Origin: Chloroflexota bacterium
GTDB taxonomy: Bacteria > Chloroflexota > UBA11872
Length of the DNA: 57,674 bases
Direction of reading: 5' to 3'
Assembly: GCA_022826485.1 (NCBI GenBank)
Contig: JAJDUU010000042.1
Location: 1-57,674, forward strand
Under the pieces are notes generated by a model. The model searched no databases. It had not been told where the DNA came from and worked only from the letters and a program-made list of their open reading frames with translations. Made by a program: the position numbers and the translations under genes. Below, piece after piece: positions 35,601 through 44,074 of this stretch (position 1 is the stretch's first letter; every line of letters starts with the position of its first letter).

Positions 35601-36136
35601 TGGACGTGCGGGAGCGCACGCCCGACATCAACGGCGTCTACAACATCACCACGGGCGGCGTGCTCAGCGTGGAGGTGCACGCCACGGACTTTTCCAACGG
35701 GGTCCTGGCGCCGCTGACGCTGTTCATGCGTCCCACCACGATCAGCCTGGCGCCCTGGGGCGACTTGGGCTACCGCTGGTACTCGGGCTCGGCGGTCTAT
35801 GAGCAGAGCGTCGAGCTGACGAAGGCGGAGGCGAGCGGCACGGTGACGCTCGATCTTGGGGACGTGCGCCACCACGCCGAAGTGATCGTGAACAATCGAT
35901 CGCTCGGCACGCGCCTGTGGCCGCCCTACCGCTTCGACCTCACCGGCGTGGTGAACGCGGGATCGAACACGGTGCGGGTGCGTGTGAGCAATCTGGCCGC
36001 GAACGAGATGCGCTGGCGCCGCGATGAGCGGCGCATGGGCGACCCGTGGCACCGCTACTGGCACGAGGACAACATCGAGGCCGAGCGGCTGGTGTCCGGC
36101 CTGCTCGGACCGGTGAAGCTGGAGCTGTCGCCCTAG
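32630..36136 (+). CDS. GH106-like glycoside hydrolase (alpha-L-rhamnosidase family)
   Basis: 1168 residues, ATG start. The N-terminus has RPLALWLWNGELHEAQIGRQI, then EKGMGGVVIRASRGL, the pattern of the catalytic barrel of GH106-type enzymes (PF17132). It continues with TEEHIAAHPARQGDYFRTM and a subsequent beta-rich region. From about residue 720, beta-sandwich domains follow (WQFALETG, ATFVGVERATVYMNG, LGDVRHHAEVIVNNRSLGTRLWPPYRFDL). There is no signal peptide, so it may act in the cytoplasm on imported oligosaccharides. Rhamnosidase activity is inferred, not proven. It is transcribed alone. Confidence 0.75.
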   Translation: MSNEFAQLRESFEAPAPDDRPLALWLWNGELHEAQIGRQIRQLAEKGMGGVVIRASRGLRTPYLGERWWDAVEYAVRTAAKAGLSVWIGDDYRSPSGAAGDPGEADGQTASQVLAAGPEHQGKALVRSVLAVEGPAEVSVEGRYPEGEPLARVAGRVDAQQGLDPESLTEIPDEPTWECPEGAWQIFSFAVREIGNRIDYLRPATVARFIEAAYAPYAERLGDAVAGFAFDTPHLASQPIPWTEGLAEQFAARKGYDLLPQLPHLIVRAGATTATVRCDFYEVIAALYAESWFEQIAGWCEERGYAWMGHTEEHIAAHPARQGDYFRTMRAVPLPGSDMHGFRNARPRTVQPAEIKPAVSVAALTERPRVAVRAFGGAGWSVTLDDVRRGLSRLAVIGADLPVMQSFHYSMDRAVAADDWPNTFFTQNPYWRRFSEVTSYAARLTALTRRSQAATTIGVLAPLTSVWANTADGRPNARARGIGEAFESLVDGLFDRRVDVHVVDSAFVLGSECDGATLREGRVAVNALIIPPMPVMERAVATRLAEFVKAGGRLIWGGELPTASAESGADDEELLRLVKPLTPAGASTKRGSRMGKGRIFTLKEEAADWLDRLAARLTMATSLASDKDGVALAARRLEGGEVVLVVNESPEEQKVAVRSRARGAAELWDPETGARQPLSTTGARTRRTSEFAIPGHGARAVVFDAATKPARGSTSRRAPRVKPMELSTEWQFALETGVPTGQGTVRRTELPVMRFQDFALGAGRLERLRDPAYDDSTWRELWLTSADANAVGNWRASWITGVRQPDGWVVRPDSEAHDRLRFTKSLTITDPPIKAWATFVGVERATVYMNGTALGESDDWSNPVTYNIMPYLRLGQNTIVADVESSSATPLSLLFEAQIDLRSGESLVVVSDASWGVQAPPAEMWTGTAFTRDVPTVTWERGGPPVQPWGHIVLLGEPVQFPRTLMYRQRLPVGCVGIGIPYIKGVHKVYVDVRERTPDINGVYNITTGGVLSVEVHATDFSNGVLAPLTLFMRPTTISLAPWGDLGYRWYSGSAVYEQSVELTKAEASGTVTLDLGDVRHHAEVIVNNRSLGTRLWPPYRFDLTGVVNAGSNTVRVRVSNLAANEMRWRRDERRMGDPWHRYWHEDNIEAERLVSGLLGPVKLELSP

Positions 36137-36816
36137 CCGCCGCCCGGACAGAGCTCCGCCACGGGACGGCTGCCGGAGTATCCGCGCACGAAGTTGTAGA
36201 CCTCGGCCTTGTCGTAGGCGTCCAATCGCTGCATGACCAGCAGGGCCGTGAGCACCACTTCGGCGTCGCCCAAGCCGGCGTCGGGGTGCACCACGACGTC
36301 GTAGCCTTCGAGCTCTTGCGCCACGCGATTCATTTCCGCCTCCAGCGCGGCGCCGCCCGACGGGTTGAAGTGCACGATCACGTGACCGGCGCACAGGTTG
36401 GCGACCTGCACGTCATCGGGAATGGTCGAGGCATGGAAGCCGAAGGCCGCGGGCTCCAGCGCGCGCGCGCCGGAGGTCGGCGGATCGGTGGCATATGGCT
36501 CACGTGGGCCCCCGTCAGCGACCAGCGGGGACTCCTGCACCTCCTGCACGTCGCCCGGGCCCTGGTTCAGATTGCTGAGGCAAAAGAGGTTGAGCGGAAT
36601 GAGCACGGCCATCATGAAGGCGAAGTAGAGCCAGAAGCCACGGCCCAGACCGGGCCGGGGCTGCGAGGCCGACTGCTGCCCGCGGCGTTGCCGCTTGGGT
36701 TTCTCGTCAGACTTGGCCGGCGTGGCCTCGGTCGCGGCGGATTCCGCCGCCGCGTCTCCGTGGGCCGTCCCGCCGGACCGAGCGTCCGATGCGCGGCGGC
36801 GCCTACGTCGTGCCAT
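36133..36816 (-). CDS. DUF3105-like membrane-anchored protein
   Basis: 227 residues from ATG 36816. A basic, low-complexity cytoplasmic N-terminus (RRRRRRASDAR...KPKRQRRGQQ) precedes one membrane helix (FWLYFAFMMAVLIPLNLFCL) at about residues 62-82. The outer domain, from YATDPPTSG through VANLCAGHVIVHFNPSG, follows the DUF3105 pattern, in which a PPTSG.H motif and an HNLEHG...Y.P block are conserved. The usual histidines are mostly replaced here (SGA, ANLCAGH), so any metal site may be lost. It is divergent from the sugar dehydrogenase with 73 bases between starts, and it overlaps the glycosidase stop by four bases. Confidence 0.6.
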   Translation of the reverse strand: MARRRRRRASDARSGGTAHGDAAAESAATEATPAKSDEKPKRQRRGQQSASQPRPGLGRGFWLYFAFMMAVLIPLNLFCLSNLNQGPGDVQEVQESPLVADGGPREPYATDPPTSGARALEPAAFGFHASTIPDDVQVANLCAGHVIVHFNPSGGAALEAEMNRVAQELEGYDVVVHPDAGLGDAEVVLTALLVMQRLDAYDKAEVYNFVRGYSGSRPVAELCPGGG

Positions 36817-36889
36817 GAGGAGAGTCGATTGCTGCTTCGTGCCGTCCGCGACGCTCGCGGCCGCGAGCCTCTTGTAGCATAACCACGTT

Positions 36890-38797
36890 TTGAGCCTGCC
36901 TCGATCGCCCCGCGTGACGCCCACGACCCGCCGAGCGCCGCGACAACTGCCACGCCGCCGCCTGCTTGGGGCGGGCGCGCTGGCCGCCGTCGGCTTCGCC
37001 CTTCCCTGGCCGAGCGTCCGCGGGCTCGCACCGACGGGAGACGCGCGCGCCGTCGCCGTGCGCTACGAGCCGGAGCTCGGGCACAACATCGCGACGCTTT
37101 CGGTGACGGCGTCCGGCGGGCATCACCTGGTCGACTTCCTGGGACACTACTTCCACACCGGCGGGCTGCGGCGGGCCGGATTGGCGATCAGCGAGCCGAT
37201 CGTCGAAGACGGCGTGCTCTGTCAGTACTTCCAGCGGGGCGTGCTGGAAAGCGAGCTGACCGGCGATGGGGTGGTGATCCGGTGGCGCGACCTGTGGACC
37301 GTGCTGGGCGACGGGGAAGGCGCGGCGGCCGTGGCGGCCATCCCCGGCGAATCGGCGCTCACGAACCCGCATGCCGGCCGCGCGGTTGGGCCATATGGCC
37401 ATGTCGTGTCCAACCAGGCGGTGGACGGCACGCTCACCGGATTCCTCGATCTGTACGACGCCGTCGGCGGTGAGCCGAGCCTCGGCGCGCCGCTGACGGC
37501 GGCGCGCCTGGAAACCGGCGATGGCCGCACGCCGCTCGTTCCGGGGTTGGCGTCGGACTTCGTGCGGCAGTATTTCGAGGCCGGCGTGATGGAGGTGCAT
37601 CCCCAATCGCCCGGCGCCGCCAGCCTGGCGCTGGTGGGCGACCTCACGCGCGACACGGCCTACGCGAACTACAGCTGGACGTTTCTGCAGAGCTTCGACG
37701 CCAGGCCCCCGCTGGCGACGGGGCGACGTCTGCGCCTGGAGCGAACCGAACGGCCGGCCGGCCTGATTCAGAGTGGATCGCCCATCGCTCCGCCGGGATT
37801 CGAACTCTCGGTATTCGCCCGCACACAGCGCCTGGGCTTTCCAGCGGTGCTGCGCTTCGCGCCGGACAACCAGCTCTTCGTTGGACTCTCCAACGACCTC
37901 GTCGTGACCATGAGCGACTCGACCGGCGACGGGCGGGCCGACGTGGTCCGCACCTTTGCCTCCGGCGACGGCGTCAAGGATGTTCGGGGTCTGGCGTTCG
38001 AGGGTGAGCATGTGTACGTATCCGTCGAGGAGAAGATCATTCGGCTGCGGGACGCTTCCGGCTCGGGAGCGGCCGACGAGTCGGCGGACATCGTGACCGG
38101 GCTGGAGCTCGATACGCGGGTGCCGTTCCATCGCAACAACGGCATCGCCATCGGCCCGGACGGTTTGCTGTACATGACCCTGGGGAGCACGACGAACGCG
38201 GGGGAGATCAACGAGCGACCGCTGTCGGCCTCGATCTTGCGGTCGCGGCTGGACGGCACGGGGCTGGAGAAGTTCGCCTCCGGATTGCGCAATCCCTTTG
38301 GCTTGGCATTCAGCCCGGACGGCGAGCTGTTCTGCACCGACAACGGCCCCGACAGCCGCGTGCGGCGCAACGACGATCCGCCCGACGAGCTCAACCACGT
38401 GATCCAGGGCGCGGACTACGGGCACGCACGGTTTTGGGGCACGCCGCCGCCGGATTCAGGGACCCGCGGACCGGTGGCGAATCTGCCGGCGCACGGCGCC
38501 GCCGCGGGCCTGACCTTCTTCACCGGGCCGCAGGCGGGCGAATTTGACGGGAACGTCCTGATCGCCATGTGGGGGCCGTCGGGGGTGCGCAGCTCGTTCG
38601 CGCACAACATCCTGCGCGCACGGCTCCGGCGCGAGGGCGACTCCTACACCGCGCAGCTGCGGCCGTTCGTCAGCTCGCTCACGCGCCCCACGGACGTGGT
38701 GGTGGGCCCGCACGGCGACCTCTACATCGCCGATCACGTAGGCCGCGCCATCTTCCGCCTACGCCGCCGAGGTCTGGCGCCGTCGGTGTTGAGGTAG
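36890..38797 (+). CDS. Tat-exported PQQ-dependent sugar dehydrogenase-like protein
   Basis: 635 residues from TTG 36890 (GTG 36914 is possible). The N-terminus has PRRRLLGAGALAAVGFALPW, a twin-arginine signal. Residues about 60-290 hold two Chloroflexota-type repeats with GG and QYF(Q/E).GV(L/M)E phrases. From about residue 300 a six-bladed propeller of the soluble glucose/sorbosone dehydrogenase type follows: LRFAPDNQLFVGLSND, HRNNGIAIGPDGLLYM, SGLRNPFGLAFSPDGELFCTDNGPD, ELNHVIQGADYGH. Likely oxidises an aldose outside the cell using PQQ. No PQQ synthesis genes are in the window. Confidence 0.85.
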   Translation: MSLPRSPRVTPTTRRAPRQLPRRRLLGAGALAAVGFALPWPSVRGLAPTGDARAVAVRYEPELGHNIATLSVTASGGHHLVDFLGHYFHTGGLRRAGLAISEPIVEDGVLCQYFQRGVLESELTGDGVVIRWRDLWTVLGDGEGAAAVAAIPGESALTNPHAGRAVGPYGHVVSNQAVDGTLTGFLDLYDAVGGEPSLGAPLTAARLETGDGRTPLVPGLASDFVRQYFEAGVMEVHPQSPGAASLALVGDLTRDTAYANYSWTFLQSFDARPPLATGRRLRLERTERPAGLIQSGSPIAPPGFELSVFARTQRLGFPAVLRFAPDNQLFVGLSNDLVVTMSDSTGDGRADVVRTFASGDGVKDVRGLAFEGEHVYVSVEEKIIRLRDASGSGAADESADIVTGLELDTRVPFHRNNGIAIGPDGLLYMTLGSTTNAGEINERPLSASILRSRLDGTGLEKFASGLRNPFGLAFSPDGELFCTDNGPDSRVRRNDDPPDELNHVIQGADYGHARFWGTPPPDSGTRGPVANLPAHGAAAGLTFFTGPQAGEFDGNVLIAMWGPSGVRSSFAHNILRARLRREGDSYTAQLRPFVSSLTRPTDVVVGPHGDLYIADHVGRAIFRLRRRGLAPSVLR

Positions 38798-38850
38798 CCA
38801 TTCCGAAAGGGGCGGGTTCGGCCATCACGGTCACGCCAGCCGATCCGCCA

Positions 38851-39192
38851 TCACCACCGCCCCCCGCGGGGCGAGAAGAAAACTTGCCCGAGGGCCAACA
38901 CGGCGATGACGGCGAGGAGTGCGCCCTGATAGTCATTCGCCAGAAGACCTTCGACTCGGAGGTCAAGGTGTCTGACCCAGCCCTCGGAAGGGCGCCCCCA
39001 CAGGCCAATCAGGTATCCCGGAACGAGCACGAACCCTACGAGGTTCGCGGCCAGGAATGCCGCCAGCAGCCTGGAGCAGGCGAGTCGCAGGACATGCGCC
39101 CGACCCTCGCGCTCGATCGACGCCGCAGCGCCGACCGCCGGATCAGGCGGCGAACGTGGATCGGGATTGGCAGAGGCCGTCACCTCGGTCAT
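38851..39192 (-). CDS. Small two-helix membrane protein
   Basis: 113 residues from ATG 39192. A cytoplasmic polar N-terminus ([17 protein letters not shown]) leads into helices at about residues 42-65 ([23 protein letters not shown]) and 86-106 ([21 protein letters not shown]). No family is recognised. It is divergent from rpsO, about 175 bases apart. Confidence 0.6.
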   Translation of the reverse strand: MTEVTASANPDPRSPPDPAVGAAASIEREGRAHVLRLACSRLLAAFLAANLVGFVLVPGYLIGLWGRPSEGWVRHLDLRVEGLLANDYQGALLAVIAVLALGQVFFSPRGGRW

Positions 39193-39294
39193 CGTGCACA
39201 CCGCAAGGCGCGGAGGCCGGATGCGGAATTTGCGCGCCGTGTTGCCGTCGGCTCTCTTCGGGCATCGACCGTGCGGTACACTTAGGCGAGTGAT

Positions 39295-39314
39295 GGGCGG
39301 ATCACCTTCCGCCC
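39295..39314 (+). promoter_or_regulatory. Hairpin in the rpsO leader
   Basis: GGGCGGA (39295-39301) and TCCGCCC (39308-39314) form a 7-base stem with a TCACCT loop, about 55 bases upstream of the S15 start. S15 often represses its own mRNA by binding leader structures, so this is a candidate site. Upstream, TACACT at 39277-39282 could be a -10 box. Confidence 0.4.
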
Positions 39315-39367
39315 GATTCCCGATGCGAGCGCCCGTTGTGGACGCCCGCGATTCTTCTGGAGCCACC

Positions 39368-39640
39368 GTGGGTTTCGTTTCGCCCAAACGCGAGCAGGTC
39401 GACGCGCTGCGTCTGCACAGCGACGACACGGGCTCGGCGCCGGTGCAGATTGCGCGGCTGAGCGCGCGGATCGAGGAGCTCACCGAGCACCTGAAACTGC
39501 ACCGCGGCGACAAGCACACGCGCTACGGATTGCTGCGGATGGTCGGGCGGCGCAGCCGCTTGCTGAAATACCTGCGGCGCACACAGCCCGAGACCTATCG
39601 CGAGGTGATCACCACCCTTGGTTTGCGGGTGCGCCAATAG
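39368..39640 (+). CDS. rpsO: 30S ribosomal protein S15
   Basis: 90 residues from GTG 39368, nine bases after CTGGAG. The sequence is typical: [61 protein letters not shown]15 binds the central domain of 16S rRNA early in 30S assembly. The alternative longer frame (from 39167) covers the promoter region and is not needed. It is followed by pnp after a structured 223-base gap, the classical order in many bacteria. Confidence 0.96.
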   Translation: MGFVSPKREQVDALRLHSDDTGSAPVQIARLSARIEELTEHLKLHRGDKHTRYGLLRMVGRRSRLLKYLRRTQPETYREVITTLGLRVRQ

Positions 39641-39713
39641 TCGGCGGCTCTGGTTGCCCGCGGCGCCCCGTGTCGGAAACCCTCTTCTCATGGTCCCTAG
39701 CCCCCGGTTCATC

Positions 39714-39754
39714 GCCGAAGCTGCACCGACGGGCCTCATGTACTTCGCTTCGGC
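39714..39754 (+). promoter_or_regulatory. Stem-loop between rpsO and pnp (1)
   Basis: GCCGAAGC (39714-39721) and GCTTCGGC (39747-39754) make an 8-base perfect stem around a 25-base loop. In enterobacteria, a hairpin in the same place is cut by RNase III and used for PNPase autocontrol, and this could be an analogue. Confidence 0.45.
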
Positions 39755-39799
39755 ATAGTTCGGCGGGTCGAATTTCGCGGACGAGCTAAGAAACGAGCC

Positions 39800-39815
39800 G
39801 GCAACTCCGGTTGCC
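39800..39815 (+). promoter_or_regulatory. Stem-loop between rpsO and pnp (2)
   Basis: GGCAAC-TCCG-GTTGCC: a 6-base stem on a UNCG-type tetraloop, closed by C-G, which is especially stable. A pyrimidine-rich stretch CCCCTCCTTTCTTC follows. It could be a weak terminator for rpsO or part of the pnp leader. Confidence 0.45.
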
Positions 39816-39863
39816 CCCTCCTTTCTTCGCTTGTTCCGCCGGCCCGCCCGGGAGACGTGCGAT

Positions 39864-42101
39864 ATGCACAGAGTTGAGACCCAGTTGGGTGGGCGGACCT
39901 TCAGTCTGGAGACCGGCGAGCTGGCCGGCCAGGCGGACGGCGCGGTTGTGGCGCGCTATGGCGACACGACGCTGCTGGCGACGGTGGTCTGCTCCAGTCC
40001 GCGTCAGGGGTTGGATTTCTTTCCGCTCCAGGTCGAGTTCGAGGAGCGGGCCTATTCGATCGGCCGCATTCCGGGCAGCGTGCTGCGCCGCGAGGGCCGT
40101 CCGCCGCTGTCGGGCATTCTCGCCGGCCGCCTGGCGGACCGCTGCATCCGGCCGCTGTTCCCCGATGGGATGCGCAACGACACGCAGATCGTCCTGACGC
40201 TGCTGACGCACGACGGGGAGAACGAGCCGGACGTGATGGGCATCGTGGCCGCCTCGGCCGCGTTGATGCTCACCGGGCTGCCCTTCGAGGGCCCCGTGGG
40301 CGCCCTGCGCGTGGGCCTGGACGGCGACGAGTTGGTGGGCAACGCGCCCATCGACCCCGAGGGCGGGGACCCCGCGCTCGACCTGGTCGTGGCCGGCACG
40401 CGCGAGGGCGTGGTGATGCTGGAGGCCGGGGCCCAGGTCGTGCCCGACGACACCGTGGTGCGCGCGATCAACTGGGGGCAAGAGCAGCTCCAGGGTCTGG
40501 TCGACATCCAGCTGCGACTGAAGGAGCTGGCCGGCAAGCCGGCGCGTGACGTGGACATCATCAAGCCCGCCGACGAGCTGGTCGACGCAGTCCGTGAGCG
40601 CTACGGGTCCCGGATTCAGGACGCGGCGCGGGTGACGGATCGCGCGGAGCGCAAGGCGCTGCTCGGGGCCGTCACCGCGGACGCCGAGGCCGAGCTTGGC
40701 GAGGACCACGAGGCCGCGAGACTCGACGACGCCCTGCACGACGTGGAGGCGGAGGCCGTCCGCGCGCTGATCCTCGATGAGGGGATTCGCCCGGACGGAC
40801 GCGACGAATCCTCGCTGCGCAAGCTCTCGGCGCGGGTGGGCGTGCTGCCGCGGATTCACGGCACGGGCCTGTTTCAGCGAGGCGAGACCCAGGTGCTGGC
40901 GGTGACCACGCTCGGCACCCCGCGCGACGTGCAGCGCATCGGCCTCACCGACCTGGAAGCCATGGCGCAGCCGAAGCGCTACATCCACCACTACAACATG
41001 CCGCCGTATGCCAGCGGCGAGACTGGACGGCTGGGATCGCCGAAGCGCCGCGAGGTGGGGCACGGCGCCCTCGCCGAGCGCGCCATCGCGCCGGTGCTGC
41101 CGGATCTCAAGGACTTCCCCTACACCATGCGCGTGGTGTCCGAAGTGCTGTCGTCCAACGGGTCCACGTCGATGGCGTCCACCTGCGGCAGCACGCTGAG
41201 CCTGATGGACGCCGGGGTGCCGCTCAAGGCCCCGGTCGCTGGGATCTCCATCGGCATGATCGCCGGCGATGACGGCCGGTTCACCGTGCTCACCGACATC
41301 CAGGGCGCCGAGGATCACTTCGGCGACATGGACTTCAAGGTGGCCGGAACGGCCGAGGGCGTCACCGCCGTCCAGGTCGACATCAAGATCAAGCGCCTGA
41401 CCCCCGAGATGATCGAGGCGGCGGTGCAGCGCGCCCGCGAGGCGCGGATGCAGATCCTGGACGTGATGCGCGTGAGCATCGCCGAACCGCGCGCGGACGT
41501 GGGCGAGTTCGCGCCCAAGATCACGCAGATCTCGATCTCGCCGGACAGCATCGGCGCGGTGATCGGGCCGGGCGGCAAGATGATCCGCCGCCTGGAGGCC
41601 GAGACCGGCGCCAGCATCGACATCGAGGAGGACGGCACGGTGACCGTCGGCGGGTCCACCCGCGAGGGCACCGACCGCGCCGTCCAGATGATCAAGGACC
41701 TGACGGGCGAGGTCGAGATCGGCCGCACGGTCCTGGGCAAGGTGACGCGTATCATGAACTTTGGCGCGTTCGTCGAGATCGTGCCCGGCAAGGAAGGCCT
41801 CGTCCCCATCAATGAGCTGGCCGAGGAGCCGGTGGGCTCGGTCAATGACGTCGTGTCCGAAGGCGACGACATCATGGTGATGGTGGTGGAAGTGGACCAC
41901 CTGGGCCGCATCAACCTGTCGCGGCGCGCGGTGCTGCAAGACCTGACGCCCGCCGAGACGCTGGCCACGGCGCCGCCGCGTCCGGGACGCGACGGTCCGC
42001 GTGGCGGCGGCCGCCGAGACGGTGGTCGCCGAGACGGACCTGGCGGGCGCGGCGGCGGTCGTCGCGGCCGCCCACCGCGCGGCGGGCGCAGGTTCGACTA
42101 G
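39864..42101 (+). CDS. pnp: Polyribonucleotide nucleotidyltransferase (PNPase)
   Basis: 745 residues from ATG 39864, after GGGAGA. Degrades RNA 3'-5' by phosphorolysis. The two RNase PH domains are seen (FPLQVEFEERAYSIGRIPGS, and VLSSNGSTSMASTCGSTLSLMDAG with GISIGMI..D in the second), then the KH domain with IGPGGKMIRR and the S1 domain GKVTRIMNFGAFVEI. The tail from residue 715 is rich in RGG-like repeats (RGGGRRDGGRRDGPGG), a likely RNA-binding or protein-docking extension. It lies in the rpsO-pnp-dapB-asd run. Confidence 0.97.
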   Translation: MHRVETQLGGRTFSLETGELAGQADGAVVARYGDTTLLATVVCSSPRQGLDFFPLQVEFEERAYSIGRIPGSVLRREGRPPLSGILAGRLADRCIRPLFPDGMRNDTQIVLTLLTHDGENEPDVMGIVAASAALMLTGLPFEGPVGALRVGLDGDELVGNAPIDPEGGDPALDLVVAGTREGVVMLEAGAQVVPDDTVVRAINWGQEQLQGLVDIQLRLKELAGKPARDVDIIKPADELVDAVRERYGSRIQDAARVTDRAERKALLGAVTADAEAELGEDHEAARLDDALHDVEAEAVRALILDEGIRPDGRDESSLRKLSARVGVLPRIHGTGLFQRGETQVLAVTTLGTPRDVQRIGLTDLEAMAQPKRYIHHYNMPPYASGETGRLGSPKRREVGHGALAERAIAPVLPDLKDFPYTMRVVSEVLSSNGSTSMASTCGSTLSLMDAGVPLKAPVAGISIGMIAGDDGRFTVLTDIQGAEDHFGDMDFKVAGTAEGVTAVQVDIKIKRLTPEMIEAAVQRAREARMQILDVMRVSIAEPRADVGEFAPKITQISISPDSIGAVIGPGGKMIRRLEAETGASIDIEEDGTVTVGGSTREGTDRAVQMIKDLTGEVEIGRTVLGKVTRIMNFGAFVEIVPGKEGLVPINELAEEPVGSVNDVVSEGDDIMVMVVEVDHLGRINLSRRAVLQDLTPAETLATAPPRPGRDGPRGGGRRDGGRRDGPGGRGGGRRGRPPRGGRRFD

Positions 42102-42110
42102 GACCGGAAG

Positions 42111-42893
42111 ATGCTCCGAGTAGCCGTGCTTGGGTCCAGCGGCCAAATGGGGCAAGCGGTCGTGGCGGCCGTGGAGGGCGCCGACGACCTGGATCTTGTT
42201 GCCTGCATCGATCTGGCGACCTCACCGGGGAGCGCTCCGTTCTTCAGGGAGCTCGAGGCGGCCGTTCAGGCGACCTCGCCCGACGTGGTAGTCGACTTCT
42301 CGGTGGCGGACGCCGCGGCGAACCATGCGCTCGAGGCGCTGGCCGCCGGCGTGTCGCCGGTGATCGGCACCACCGGCATGTCGGACGCGCAGGTCGGCGC
42401 CATCGGTGATCGCGCGGACGCCTTGGGCGTGGGAGCGTTCATTGCGCCCAACTTCGCCATCGGCGCGGTGCTGATGATGCAGATGGCCGCCATGGCGGCC
42501 CCGCATCTGGACAGCGTCGAGGTGATCGAGCTGCACCACGACCGCAAGCGCGACGCGCCCTCGGGAACGGCGGCGCGGACGGCGGAGCTGATCGTGCGCG
42601 CCCGGGGCGGGCGGCCCGCCCAGGACGCCGAGACCGAGGCCTTCACGCTGGAGGGCGTGCGCGGGGGCGTACGCGACGGCGTGCGGGTGCACAGCGTGCG
42701 GCTGCCGGGACTGGTGGCCCATCAGGAAGTCATCTTCGGCGGGGAGGGGCAGACGCTCACGATCCGCCACGACTCGACGAGCCGGGAGTCGTTTATGCCC
42801 GGCGTTTTGCTGGCCGTTCGACGGGTGCGCGAGTTGCGCGGTCTGGTGATTGGCCTGGAGCACTTGCTCACAGGCTCCGAGGGAGAAGCCTAA
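42111..42893 (+). CDS. dapB: 4-hydroxy-tetrahydrodipicolinate reductase
   Basis: 260 residues, ATG nine bases after the pnp stop with GGAAG between. Reduces the DapA product toward lysine and diaminopimelate. The N-terminal dinucleotide motif is VLGSSGQMGQA; GTTGMS and ELHHDRKRDAPSGTA are the substrate and catalytic motifs, and HQEVIFGGEGQ.LTIRHD is the C-terminal family block. Its stop TAA overlaps the ATG of asd by one base. dapA lies about 1.9 kb further on. Confidence 0.96.
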   Translation: MLRVAVLGSSGQMGQAVVAAVEGADDLDLVACIDLATSPGSAPFFRELEAAVQATSPDVVVDFSVADAAANHALEALAAGVSPVIGTTGMSDAQVGAIGDRADALGVGAFIAPNFAIGAVLMMQMAAMAAPHLDSVEVIELHHDRKRDAPSGTAARTAELIVRARGGRPAQDAETEAFTLEGVRGGVRDGVRVHSVRLPGLVAHQEVIFGGEGQTLTIRHDSTSRESFMPGVLLAVRRVRELRGLVIGLEHLLTGSEGEA

Positions 42894-43933
42894 TGTCAGC
42901 CGGATATGCGGTGGGAGTGATCGGCGCCACGGGCGCCGTGGGCCGCGAGTTCTTGCAGGTGATGGAGGAGCGCAGCTTTCCGGTGCGCGAGCTGCGGCTG
43001 TGGGCCAGCCCGCGCAGCCGCGGGAAGCAGATCGACTTCAACGGTAAGTCCCACACGGTCGAGGCGCTCGAGGATGCGGTGTACGAGGGGCTCGACTTCG
43101 TGCTCATCTCGGCGTCGGGCGACATCAGCCGCGCCGAAGCCCCGCGCGTGGCGCAGTCCGGCGCGCTGGCCATCGACGACAGCTCGGCGTTTCGCTACGA
43201 CGACGCGGTGCCGCTGGTGGTGCCCGAGGTCAACGCGGAGGACATTGCCTGGCACAAGGGCATCGTGGCCATTCCGAACTGCTCGACGACGCCGATCGTC
43301 CAGGTGCTGGCGCCGCTGCACGCGGTGAACCCCCTGCGGCGCATCATCGCCGACACCTATCAGTCGGTCTCCGGCGCCGGCGGTCGGGCCATGGAAGAGT
43401 TGGCCGAGCAGACGGCCGCGCAGGCCCGCGGCGAGACGCCGGCGGTCGACCCGGACGTCTTCCCGCACCAGATTGCCTCCAACCTGATTCCGTCCATCGA
43501 CTCGCCGCGCGACGACGGCTACTCCAAGGAGGAGTGGAAGGTCTGGGCGGAGTCGCGCAAGATCATGCACATTCCCGATCTGGCCGTGTCGGCCACCTGC
43601 GTGCGGGTGCCGGTGTTCCGGGCCCACGCGGCGGCCGTGCACGCCGAGTTCAGCGAGCCGTTCGACGCCGACGAGGCGCGCGCGATGCTGGAGGACGTGC
43701 CCGGAGTCCAGGTCGTCGACGACCTGGCGGGCGACGAGTACCCCATGCCGTCGGGCGCGGCGGGCAACGACACGACGTGGGTGGGCCGGATTCGCCAAGA
43801 CATGTCACACCCGAACGGTCTCGTGTTCTGGGTCGTGTCCGACAACCTGCGCAAGGGCGCGGCGACCAACTCGATCCAGATCGCCGAAGCGGCCATCGCG
43901 AATCACTGGTTGAAGCAGGCGCAGCCGGCGTAG
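42893..43933 (+). CDS. asd: Aspartate-semialdehyde dehydrogenase
   Basis: 346 residues; the start overlaps the dapB stop. Makes aspartate semialdehyde for the lysine/diaminopimelate, threonine and methionine pathways. GVIGATGAVGREF is the NADP loop, IPNCSTTPIV holds the catalytic cysteine, and YQSVSGAGG and CVRVPVFRAHA follow; the histidine acting as base is in RAHAA. With dapB and dapA it covers the first committed steps of diaminopimelate synthesis. Confidence 0.96.
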   Translation: MSAGYAVGVIGATGAVGREFLQVMEERSFPVRELRLWASPRSRGKQIDFNGKSHTVEALEDAVYEGLDFVLISASGDISRAEAPRVAQSGALAIDDSSAFRYDDAVPLVVPEVNAEDIAWHKGIVAIPNCSTTPIVQVLAPLHAVNPLRRIIADTYQSVSGAGGRAMEELAEQTAAQARGETPAVDPDVFPHQIASNLIPSIDSPRDDGYSKEEWKVWAESRKIMHIPDLAVSATCVRVPVFRAHAAAVHAEFSEPFDADEARAMLEDVPGVQVVDDLAGDEYPMPSGAAGNDTTWVGRIRQDMSHPNGLVFWVVSDNLRKGAATNSIQIAEAAIANHWLKQAQPA

Positions 43934-44074
43934 CGGAGGCGCGAACAGCGGGATTGGATGTGATGCCGCGCAACCAGGGTGCGTTGCGGGCATGCTGGGC
44001 ACATTGACAACTGTGCAATCATCGGAGATCGCTTGCGCCCCCGTGATGCAGCCAAGAGCTAAGGGGAGGAACCT

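Noticed and set aside
39786-42155. 789-codon open frame opposite pnp
   Set aside because: Antisense shadow of pnp with histidine- and arginine-rich composition and no recognisable domain.
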